DNA from: Cellvibrio sp. pealriver
GTDB taxonomy: Bacteria; Pseudomonadota; Gammaproteobacteria; Pseudomonadales; Cellvibrionaceae
Direction of reading: 5' to 3'
DNA length: 64,000 bases
Assembly (NCBI RefSeq): GCF_001183545.1
Contig: NZ_KQ236688.1
Span: forward strand, 1,951,149 to 2,015,148
Shown here: positions 46,080-53,946 of the stretch, piece by piece
Layout: each line of letters opens with the position of its first letter
How positions within the stretch are numbered: the stretch's first letter is position 1
Position numbers and translations under genes: made by a program
The notes under the pieces: generated by a model
Database searches by the model: none
Seen by the model: the letters and a program-made list of their open reading frames with translations, nothing else
What the model was told of the DNA's origin: nothing

Positions 46080-46388
46080 TTAACGCACATCAATACCAAT
46101 CTTGTTACCTTCATAAACTAATGGAATAAATTGCAATGCCTGAGTGCATGCAGGGTTAGGCGAACGACCGGATGCCAGGTCAAACTCAATGCCATGCATC
46201 GGGCAACGCAGGCAATTATTACTGAACGTGGCATAAGTCATCGATGCACCCGCATGAGGACAGCGATTAACAATCAACTGCGTTTTGCCATTTTCTTGCA
46301 GCAGCAACAAATCTTGCCCCGCCACACGCACCGCTTTGCGGTATCCATCATGAAGTTGATGAAGCATTTCCAAAGCAACAAACGGCAT
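46080..46388 (-). CDS. small Rieske [2Fe-2S] protein
   Basis: A 102-residue stand-alone Rieske ferredoxin-like protein. The cluster ligands are Cys43 and His45 (CPHAGA) and Cys62 and His65 (CPMHG). Such proteins serve as electron carriers or as NirD-like subunits. The start at 46388 has GAGGAA upstream. No partner oxygenase or reductase is adjacent, so the electron acceptor is unknown. Confidence 0.9.
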   Translation of the reverse strand: MPFVALEMLHQLHDGYRKAVRVAGQDLLLLQENGKTQLIVNRCPHAGASMTYATFSNNCLRCPMHGIEFDLASGRSPNPACTQALQFIPLVYEGNKIGIDVR

Positions 46389-46544
46389 GATTATTCCTCT
46401 GTAACAGGGCTGGGCGCGCCTATTTTGGCGATTCTTGCCGCGGGACACCATATATTCCGGAAGTCTCTTAGGTGGTGTCGCCTTACCAGGCCATTTCATC
46501 TGATAAATTCTAGTCACAAACAGCGGGCAACCGGATAGAATGCC

Positions 46545-46575
46545 CCCCCTATTGACCTCAATTGCCCCCTATTGA
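46545..46575. repeat. 20-bp period duplication
   Basis: CCCCCTATTGA occurs at 46545-46555 and again at 46565-46575, with similar flanking bases, in the gap between two divergent genes. Confidence 0.8.
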
Positions 46576-46665
46576 AAGGCAAGCGCCCTGGCAAGCAAGA
46601 ATCCTTGGCACTGTTTATGCGTCAATATTGCGACCTTACTTGCACCTAGCAGCGGCAGCCTTGTT

Positions 46666-48000
46666 ATGACCGACCCACTCTATCTGGAGCGTTTAAAGCA
46701 GTTATCGACACGTTTGGTATCCCTGCAAAAACCGATTCGCATCCTCGATGCCATTAAATGGCCGGCAAGTATCGAGCAACAATTCCGTGCACAACAAGGA
46801 AAAGAATTACCCGCACTCGGCAATGATTTTTACCAGCGCCAAAAATTGGCCTTTGAGCCGGATACCGTAAGCCAACTATTAAAAGAATTAAAAGCCGATG
46901 TGCGTAGGCAATTGGGGCGCGATGACGCACTAGGGAAAATCCTGCAAGCAACCATCGACCAATACCAAATTGTGATTGAGTTATTGCGCGCGCGCGGCAC
47001 CGACCGGTTTGGACAGTTCAGTCGCCAGCTGTATGGTTCCGCCAGCGATAATTTACGCGGCGACCGGAAAACGCTGCGTCAAATGGGTGAGCGTCTTTGC
47101 CAGATTTTTTCACTGCCCGCTGTTGAACATTTAAACCGCCCTTACACCAATCACATTAACGCCGAAGATGCCGTCACTATGCTGCGCGCACGTATGACAG
47201 ATTATTTTGGCGAAGGTGAAGTGCGTGTACAAATCAGCGACGATATTGTGTCTGACGCGTCTGCAGGTGGTGACTGTATCAAAATCAATCGTCGCGCTGT
47301 TTTTTCAGAGTTGGACATACAAGTTCTGGAAGTTCATGAGGGATGGGTGCACATAGGAACAACACTTAACGGCCGCGAGCAACCTTGGGCAACCTGGTTG
47401 AGTGTAGGGTCACCGAGAATTACCGCTATTCAAGAAGGTATGGCGGTATTACTGGAAACACTGACTTTCAGTTCTTTTCCGCAACGGGCACGGCGCATCA
47501 GTGACCGTGTGGTAGCTGTGGATCTGGCCGAACAAGGCGCTGATTTCTGTGAGGTTTACCGTCATTTTTTGGATCGGGGCATCAGCGAACATGACAGTTA
47601 TCGGGTGACACAACGTGTCTTTCGCGGCGGCACATTAACTGGCGGATCGGTGTTTACAAAAGATATTTCCTACGTAAAAGGGTTTGTTGAAAATGTGAAT
47701 TTTATCCGCAGTGCAATCCAATCAGGGATACCGGAAATTATCCCTATGCTCTTTGTTGGCAAAGTAACCTTGGATGATCTGCCGCTATTGTACGAACGTT
47801 ATCAAGAAGGGGTGATTGCCGGGCCGAAATATTTACCCTCCATGTTTAAAAACTTGAATGGTCTTTATGTCTGGTTTGGTTTTTCCAGCGGTATTTCAGC
47901 CATGAATATCGCACGAGTCCAGCAACACTTCAGCAAACTGTTTGAAAAGCTACCAAGTGTTACACCTACCCAAATCGTTACAGATGCCGAATTGGATTAG
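46666..48000 (+). CDS. DUF1704 / QEGLA-motif metallopeptidase-like protein
   Basis: A 444-residue protein of the DUF1704 family, often labelled flavohemoglobin expression-modulating QEGLA motif protein. It has HEGWVH (His224-Glu225 and His229), a HExxxH zinc-type motif. About 27 residues later comes QEGMAVLLE (Gln256-Glu257), the family's QEGLA box, which would supply the third ligand. The eukaryotic members of this family (MATCAP) are tubulin carboxypeptidases, so peptidase activity is plausible. The bacterial substrate is unknown. The following small gene is 52 nt away on the same strand. Confidence 0.88.
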   Translation: MTDPLYLERLKQLSTRLVSLQKPIRILDAIKWPASIEQQFRAQQGKELPALGNDFYQRQKLAFEPDTVSQLLKELKADVRRQLGRDDALGKILQATIDQYQIVIELLRARGTDRFGQFSRQLYGSASDNLRGDRKTLRQMGERLCQIFSLPAVEHLNRPYTNHINAEDAVTMLRARMTDYFGEGEVRVQISDDIVSDASAGGDCIKINRRAVFSELDIQVLEVHEGWVHIGTTLNGREQPWATWLSVGSPRITAIQEGMAVLLETLTFSSFPQRARRISDRVVAVDLAEQGADFCEVYRHFLDRGISEHDSYRVTQRVFRGGTLTGGSVFTKDISYVKGFVENVNFIRSAIQSGIPEIIPMLFVGKVTLDDLPLLYERYQEGVIAGPKYLPSMFKNLNGLYVWFGFSSGISAMNIARVQQHFSKLFEKLPSVTPTQIVTDAELD

Positions 48001-48052
48001 ATATATACTGCGGAGCAGTAGTGGTTATTAAGACTGAGTTAAAAAGTAAATT

Positions 48053-48502
48053 ATGACGTATTACAAAGTTGTACTCTCAGGCGAAAATATTTTTTTTGAA
48101 AATTACAGCGATACACCTGAACCAGTGATTGGTTTTATCAGCTGTAAATTCATCAACGCCGATAACGAGGAATTGGCAGTGGCAACTGCCAAGCGGGATT
48201 TACTGGTGCATTGGAACCAGAGCTTTAATCTGGATCGCAAGCTGGGCATGCCCAAATTGACTGTTGAACATATCGCCGAGATACGCGGTTGGTTTAAACC
48301 CAAAAGCATCCACGATTATTATTGGTTTACCGATAACCATCACAAACAATTACAGCTGGAAAAATTCACTCAGCCGCCGCGCAAATGGTTCTGGCGTAAC
48401 GAGAAGAAAGCACATCATCCGGAAATTAATGCAGTGCAATTGGAAGAACAGCATAACAATACGATTAACACTGATAGCGACAACAGCATAAACGATAAAT
48501 AA
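48053..48502 (+). CDS. hypothetical protein
   Basis: A 149-residue soluble protein that I do not recognise. Visible features are an N-terminal beta-rich stretch (YYKVVLSGENIFFEN), an aromatic/His-rich middle (HDYYWFTDNHHKQL), a basic segment (PPRKWFWRNEKKAHH) and an Asn/Asp-rich tail. There is no signal peptide. It follows the DUF1704 gene by 52 nt and may be co-transcribed. It ends 2 bp from the convergent next gene. Confidence 0.6.
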   Translation: MTYYKVVLSGENIFFENYSDTPEPVIGFISCKFINADNEELAVATAKRDLLVHWNQSFNLDRKLGMPKLTVEHIAEIRGWFKPKSIHDYYWFTDNHHKQLQLEKFTQPPRKWFWRNEKKAHHPEINAVQLEEQHNNTINTDSDNSINDK

Positions 48503-48504
48503 GT

Positions 48505-48933
48505 TTATGCTGTTGCAGCAACTGCAGCAGGCTCCAATAACTCGAATAGCGCAGCGCGCAAACCCGGGGAGTTAATTTCTTCGCTGCGGGCTGACAGAGG
48601 GGAGTTTCCTACCCACTCAAACCGCCACCGGTATAAATGCGTAGTGTCGGCAGATTCACGAACTTCAATTAATTCGAAGCGACGCGCATCAAGTCCGAAT
48701 TTTTCACGCAATTGAAACGCAAAAGGCTCAGCGTTTTTTCCGACAAAACTGGATGCTTGCTGGGTAGGTGCGACAACAAACACGTAATCGCGCCCTTGAT
48801 ATTGGAAGTGACAAACACCTAGATGAACACTTTGTCCAAGGCGATTGTTTAATGGCGTATCCACAAACACAGAATTCATCAACATAAAAGGTTCCGCTGC
48901 GTTTTTATTATGGAGTTGCTGTGACAAACACAT
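48505..48933 (-). CDS. hypothetical protein
   Basis: A protein of about 142 residues that I do not recognise. It appears soluble and mixed alpha/beta (SVHLGVCHFQYQGRDYVFVV, TTHLYRWRFEWVG). An ATG at 48933 is used. An internal ATG at 48885 (MLMNSVFVD) has a better-placed GGAA and would give about 126 residues. It is convergent with the preceding hypothetical gene, with only 2 bp between the stop codons. Confidence 0.55.
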   Translation of the reverse strand: MCLSQQLHNKNAAEPFMLMNSVFVDTPLNNRLGQSVHLGVCHFQYQGRDYVFVVAPTQQASSFVGKNAEPFAFQLREKFGLDARRFELIEVRESADTTHLYRWRFEWVGNSPLSARSEEINSPGLRAALFELLEPAAVAATA

Positions 48934-49315
48934 CACTCACTGGTTGATTATTCGCCACCCGGTTCCGTGAAAAGTCCCTCTGCTGCGGCGAGGCGGCAGT
49001 CTACGCACAATTTATGACAGTTCAAGCAAAAGCTACTGAGCAAACACCATCGGCTAGATTCGGGAACAATTTGTTACTTTCTTGCCACCACTCGGTAAAC
49101 AGCAGTGACAGGTTCTGCTGTTTTTACAAACGATGCTGGTGAAAGCACATTCTGTTAAAGTTCACAGCTAAGGCTATGGGCTTTCTGAATAGTTCCTTAA
49201 ATAGTTCCTTAATTTTCACTGCTTAACCAAAATAATATTTTTTGACCATTTTTTAATCGAGTTAACAGGCAAATTGCGCCTGTTGTTAGTCATTTAGCTG
49301 CAGCAAGGATTCATC
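48934..49315. other. intergenic region before the cytochrome gene
   Basis: A gap of 382 bases without a gene. It contains the 12-bp tandem duplication at 49189-49212 and AT-rich sequence ahead of the cytochrome start, where the promoter presumably lies. I see no other structure. Confidence 0.5.
49189..49212. repeat. 12-bp tandem duplication
   Basis: Two perfect adjacent copies of ATAGTTCCTTAA lie about 100 nt upstream of the cytochrome gene. Confidence 0.92.
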
Positions 49316-51250
49316 ATGACTGTCAATCGCCCAGGTTTTTTGCCTGCTTCGTTACTTATTGCAACAACACTTATTATCACCGCACTGTCTGGCTGTACTT
49401 ATGTATCGCAAGGTGTACTTGTCGATAGCGACCGCCATGCACAGATTGAATCACAAGATAGTTATGGCGATAGCGCTTCGCGCGTTGTGTATCCGGAACA
49501 AAACTGGAGCGGAGCAGATAGCCTTTGGTTTTATAATGTCTCCCAAGGTTCCAACCTGATCCCTTACGATATTTTTCTGCATCTGGAAGTTGCTGACAGC
49601 GAGTTATTATTCCGCAGCGATGCCAACATGAATCGCCTGCGTTATTTGCCGCAAAAGCCCAGCGTTTCGAATCCTGATGGATTACCTGTGGGCTGGGTTA
49701 AAGATGATCATGCAAATGAAAAATACGTGGGCTTTACTTGCGCCGCTTGCCATACCAGCCAAGTGAATTATCGCGGTGTTGCGATCCGTATTGACGGTGG
49801 TGGCACACTCGCTGACATGGAACTCATGCTGAAAGAGTTGGCGTTAGCACTGCAAACCAGCCTTGATCAACCGGACAAGTTCGAGCGTTTAGCCAAACAG
49901 GTTTTGCAGGGGAAATATCCCGACCAAAAAGAAACTTTCCGCAGCAAACTCGCCAATACCGCCGCACAAATCGCCTCCTACAACCGCATCAATGAACCAC
50001 GTCACGGTGACCAGTCTGTCGCTTACGGCTATGGACGACTGGATGCGTTTGGCCGCATCTACAACCGTATTCTTGCGCATCTCACTCCACAGAGCGCCAA
50101 CAACTACAACCCGGCCAATGCGCCGGTGAGTTATCCCTATTTGTGGGACACACCACAGCATGATTTTGTGCAGTGGAATGGCGTTGGTGATAATGAATTG
50201 GCTGGCCCATTAGGCCGCAATACGGGCGAAGCCTTGGGCGTATTTGCACAGTTTGATTTGAAGAAACAACAAGGCGATGTCGGCTATCGCTCCTCGGTTG
50301 TCGTACGAAACCTGACGCGTATGGAGCGCCATCTGGAGAGCCTCTGGTCCCCTAGCTGGGAAGAACTTGCCAAACAGAATGTATTACCTGCAATTGATCA
50401 ATCACTCGCTCGTGAAGGTGCTCAGGTGTTTGTGGAGTACCAGTGCCACACCTGCCATGAAGCTATCGACCGCACTGATTCCAAACGCCGTATCACCGCA
50501 CAATTTGCCAGTTTGCAGACGATCGGAACCGACCCGTATATGGCGATGAATGCGCTCAATTACGCGGGCAAGATGGGGTATTTTGAAGGCGACAGAATCA
50601 ACAAGCTCAAACCCAACTCACCGCGTTACCAACAGACGGGTTCTGTTTTACCGGCATTGAGCAGTGCGGTAGAAGGCGTATTAATAGAACCCGATCACGA
50701 CAAACTCTTTCTCCGCCGTTGGGCAGAAAAGCTATATGACCTGATAGGCTCCATTTCAGATAACCCGATCAAAAAGACAACACGGCATCTGGATTTTGAA
50801 CCTGTGAATAAAAATAATCCTGCTACGCTCGCCGCCTACAAAGCACGGCCACTCAATGGAATATGGGCGACTGCGCCTTACTTGCACAACGGTTCCGTTC
50901 CCAGCCTCTATGAGCTCTTTATGCCCAGTTGTAGCGATGATGAAATTGCCAGCGGCAAAACCTGCCGCCCCAACCGTTTCACTTTGGGTGCACGCGAGTT
51001 GGATGCAGTAAAGGTGGGGATTATCCAGCGTGACCCCGCGCAGTATCCGGGCCTATTCGTATTCGATACCCACCTGCCCAGCAATTCCAATAAAGGACAT
51101 GAGTATGCGGCAGGCGTCACTCCTGTCTCCGTGTTGGATGCCAATAATCGCCCAGTGAAAGATGCGCAGGGCAAACCCCAAATGCGCCTGCTGCAACCCA
51201 TCTCCGACCATCAACGATTGGCATTGGTGGAGTATCTGAAAACACTTTAA
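49316..51250 (+). CDS. RoxA-like dihaem c-type cytochrome lipoprotein
   Basis: A 644-residue predicted lipoprotein with lipobox LSGC (Cys27). Two haem-c sites are visible: CAACH at Cys142-His146 and CHTCH at Cys377-His381. The C-terminal region contains LNGIWATAPYLHNGSVPSLYEL, the pattern shared by MauG/cytochrome c peroxidase relatives. The overall length and layout fit the RoxA-type family, often annotated as dihaem peroxidase, whose founding member is a rubber oxygenase. Whether this protein cleaves a polymer, reduces peroxide or only transfers electrons cannot be decided here. It precedes a propeller lipoprotein gene in the same direction. Confidence 0.85.
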   Translation: MTVNRPGFLPASLLIATTLIITALSGCTYVSQGVLVDSDRHAQIESQDSYGDSASRVVYPEQNWSGADSLWFYNVSQGSNLIPYDIFLHLEVADSELLFRSDANMNRLRYLPQKPSVSNPDGLPVGWVKDDHANEKYVGFTCAACHTSQVNYRGVAIRIDGGGTLADMELMLKELALALQTSLDQPDKFERLAKQVLQGKYPDQKETFRSKLANTAAQIASYNRINEPRHGDQSVAYGYGRLDAFGRIYNRILAHLTPQSANNYNPANAPVSYPYLWDTPQHDFVQWNGVGDNELAGPLGRNTGEALGVFAQFDLKKQQGDVGYRSSVVVRNLTRMERHLESLWSPSWEELAKQNVLPAIDQSLAREGAQVFVEYQCHTCHEAIDRTDSKRRITAQFASLQTIGTDPYMAMNALNYAGKMGYFEGDRINKLKPNSPRYQQTGSVLPALSSAVEGVLIEPDHDKLFLRRWAEKLYDLIGSISDNPIKKTTRHLDFEPVNKNNPATLAAYKARPLNGIWATAPYLHNGSVPSLYELFMPSCSDDEIASGKTCRPNRFTLGARELDAVKVGIIQRDPAQYPGLFVFDTHLPSNSNKGHEYAAGVTPVSVLDANNRPVKDAQGKPQMRLLQPISDHQRLALVEYLKTL

Positions 51251-51266
51251 TCCGAAAACACTTTAA
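51238..51266. repeat. 16-bp period duplication over the cytochrome stop codon
   Basis: GAAAACACTTTAA occurs twice, 16 bases apart. The first copy contains the stop codon; the second repeats the end of the gene just after it. Confidence 0.9.
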
Positions 51267-51589
51267 ATAGCGGCAAAGACTGCGCCCGGCCCGATCGGGC
51301 GCGCACTCAACCTCACTTAACATCATTATTTAAAATCCAAGCCCAGAGTCAGTATCACAATTGCTCACAGTTTCATGACGAGCTTTTGAATAAATTATCT
51401 TGTGCTTGGAAATTCACGACATCTAGCACTGAACCAATCTATGGATTTGGGGGTCTTTAGGCTGCCCATTGGAGTGAAGGGTAAACTGCCATGGATACCC
51501 AAGACCCTAATATTGCTGGCATTTGATTGACACCAAGCGCCGCGACACACAGAATCACCGACCAGTTTTAAACCTCAGGAATTTGCTGA
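51251..51589. other. intergenic region between the two lipoprotein genes
   Basis: A gap of 339 bases. It contains the second copy of the stop-codon duplication and a GC-rich hairpin without a T-run (GCGCCCG 51282-51288, CGGGCGC 51296-51302). Nothing else is recognisable. The downstream gene is likely to have its own promoter here. Confidence 0.5.
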
Positions 51590-53866
51590 ATGAATATCGA
51601 CCGTTTTTCGCCGCTGCTAAAGCGCACCACCCTGCTTCTTTCCTTACTGGCAGGCTCATTTATTCTGGCTGGCTGCGGCGGTGGCAGCGATAAAAAATCC
51701 TCAGCAAGCTCATCATCGGTTGGCTTGTCTTCGGCGCGTAGCAGCTACACCGCGGCATCTATACCGGCTAATGGCTCAGGTGAATGGCCAAGCGTGAAGG
51801 TAGAAGCCCAAAAAGCTAAAGTCCTGACCTTCCAATGGAATGCCGTTGCCGGTGCAACCTATTACAAATTGTTCAAACACGATGCGGCAACCGGTGGGGT
51901 TGTGCAGATTGGTGGCAACCTGACCAGCACGCAGGCAACGGATGACATAGGTGTACATGTCCATGATTGGGTCAACAATTACTACTATGTAGAAGCTTGT
52001 AATGCGCAAGGTTGCGAGAAATCGAACCTGACATTTACCGCCACTGAAATGATCAAAGCGATCGGCTATTTGAAAGCATCCAACACCGAAGCGAACGATT
52101 TCTTCGGTTGGAGCATCGCCCTTTCCGCCGATGGAACCACCCTTGCGGTAGGCGCGCCAGCTGAAGACAGCAAGGCGACTGGCGTAAACGGTAACCAAGC
52201 CAGCAACGACAGCAGCAACTCGGGTGCGGTTTATATCTTCATCAAAGAGAATGGTGTGTGGGTACAACAGGCTTACCTGAAGGCATCCAACACTGAACAA
52301 CCCAATATCAACCCTTATCGCATGCTGATCAATGACCGTTTCGGCTACAAAGTCGCTCTGTCAGATGACGGTAATACCCTGGCAGTATCTGCATTGTTGG
52401 AAGATAGCCCATCGATTGGCATTAACTGTAACCAGAACAACTACGAAACAACCCGCTACGGCACTTCTTCTGATCCATCGGATGATTTGATCACCGCAAA
52501 CGATTACGACATGGGTGCAGTGTATGTATTCACTCGCTCCAATCAAAACTGGACTCAGGAAGCTTACGTAAAATCCAGTTTGATACAGGAAGGCGCGCGT
52601 TTTGGTGAGAGCCTTGCCCTCTCTGGGGATGGAAAGACATTGGCGGTAGGTACCACTCTGGATGAAAGACCCTCCAGCGGCATCATTCACTATGTGGGAT
52701 CTTCAAACCCTGCCTGTTTTGAATTTTATCCATCCAGTGCCTCATCAACGAGCAGTACCAGTTCCTCCAGCAGTAGCACCAGTTCGTCCAGCAGCAGCTC
52801 CAAAAACTCCTCCAGTTCTTATAACGGTGGGACAAACTCTGGCTCTGTCCATGTATTCATCCGCCTCGAAGATGGATGGCTGCAACAGGCGTACATCAAA
52901 AACTCCAATGCCCAGGCTGGTGATATGTTTGCTGCCAGCATCGCGCTCTCTACTGACGGCAACACCATGGCCGTAGGCGCGACAGGCGAAGACAGCAACG
53001 CAACCGGCGTTAACGGAACCCAGTCTAACGATACCTGCTATTACCTCGCCGATTCAGGTTATGTAATCGAGCCAGAGTGTAAAGAAGCAGGCAAATACGC
53101 TGTACGTGGCCTCATTAAAAATGGTGCCGCATATGTGTTCAAACGTAGTGATAATGTGTGGGCACAAGAAGCCTATTTAAAACCCAGCACAACCTTTATC
53201 AACACCGCATTCGGAAGCAGTATTGATTTGTCAGGCGATGGAAATATCCTGGTAGTCGGTACGCCAGGCGATGCAAGCAAGGCAACTGGTATCAACGGCG
53301 ATACCGTTCAAACAATTGAATACGCCAATACCGGTGCCACTTATGTGTTTACACGCTCAGGCAGCAATTGGATTCAGGAAGCATTTATCAAGCCTTCCAC
53401 CCTGACTCTGCATGAGGGTGTTTCCTTGGCAAATGACCGCAGCATTGAAGTACTTGGCGGCGGCCAATTTGGGGGCGATGTCAGTATCTCCAAAGACGGC
53501 ACCACCCTCGCCGTAGGCTCCTTCCGCGAATCCAGCAATGCCAAAGGTATCAACGGTGACCAAGGTGATAACAGCGCCCTGCGTGCCGGTGCGGTATTTG
53601 TATTCAAACGCAACAACAGTGTCTGGACACAGCAAAGCTATGTGAAAGCAAGCAATACCGATAGTGATGACCGCTTTGGCTTGAATGTAGACGTGTCTGC
53701 AGATGGTAAAACCATGGCTGTCGGTGCGCATCGCGAAGCTGGTCGTGGTTACTCATCTGCCGCGTCAACCTCTAGCAACTCAAGCAGCACATCGAGCTTG
53801 CCTGATGGTGCCTTGGATCAAAACGACAACAGTGCAGAAGCGGCCGGAGCGGTTTACCTGTTCTAA
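51590..53866 (+). CDS. seven-repeat FG-GAP-like beta-propeller lipoprotein
   Basis: A 758-residue predicted lipoprotein with lipobox LAGC (Cys29), a Gly/Ser-rich linker (to about residue 55) and a fibronectin-III-like domain (about 60-155, LTFQWNAVAGATYYKLFKHD). Seven repeats follow, beginning near residues 160, 229, 326, 435, 529, 599 and 684. Each has the pattern aYlKaSNT...FG-x-s-(I/V)-(A/D)-(L/V/I)-S-x-DG-x-T-(L/M)-AVG...GAVYVF-x-R. This is an integrin-alpha/FG-GAP-type arrangement. Seven repeats match a seven-bladed propeller. A poly-Ser segment (about residues 381-411) is inserted inside the third repeat and a shorter one inside the seventh. Surface binding is likely; the ligand is unknown. 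Confidence 0.82.
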   Translation: MNIDRFSPLLKRTTLLLSLLAGSFILAGCGGGSDKKSSASSSSVGLSSARSSYTAASIPANGSGEWPSVKVEAQKAKVLTFQWNAVAGATYYKLFKHDAATGGVVQIGGNLTSTQATDDIGVHVHDWVNNYYYVEACNAQGCEKSNLTFTATEMIKAIGYLKASNTEANDFFGWSIALSADGTTLAVGAPAEDSKATGVNGNQASNDSSNSGAVYIFIKENGVWVQQAYLKASNTEQPNINPYRMLINDRFGYKVALSDDGNTLAVSALLEDSPSIGINCNQNNYETTRYGTSSDPSDDLITANDYDMGAVYVFTRSNQNWTQEAYVKSSLIQEGARFGESLALSGDGKTLAVGTTLDERPSSGIIHYVGSSNPACFEFYPSSASSTSSTSSSSSSTSSSSSSSKNSSSSYNGGTNSGSVHVFIRLEDGWLQQAYIKNSNAQAGDMFAASIALSTDGNTMAVGATGEDSNATGVNGTQSNDTCYYLADSGYVIEPECKEAGKYAVRGLIKNGAAYVFKRSDNVWAQEAYLKPSTTFINTAFGSSIDLSGDGNILVVGTPGDASKATGINGDTVQTIEYANTGATYVFTRSGSNWIQEAFIKPSTLTLHEGVSLANDRSIEVLGGGQFGGDVSISKDGTTLAVGSFRESSNAKGINGDQGDNSALRAGAVFVFKRNNSVWTQQSYVKASNTDSDDRFGLNVDVSADGKTMAVGAHREAGRGYSSAASTSSNSSSTSSLPDGALDQNDNSAEAAGAVYLF

Positions 53867-53887
53867 TGCCAACTAGAAGTTAGTGCA

Positions 53888-53925
53888 ATAAAAAACGGGA
53901 GGCCAACAACCTCCCGTTTTTTATT
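53888..53925. terminator. bidirectional terminator
   Basis: AAAAACGGGAGG and CCTCCCGTTTTT pair around a CCAACAA-type loop. It serves the propeller gene on the plus strand and tilS on the minus strand. Confidence 0.88.
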
Positions 53926-53946
53926 GTGACTCATTTGTGTTTTTTA

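Noticed and set aside
51282..51302. GC-rich hairpin after the cytochrome gene as a terminator
   Set aside because: No T-run follows on either strand, so rho-independent termination is unlikely.
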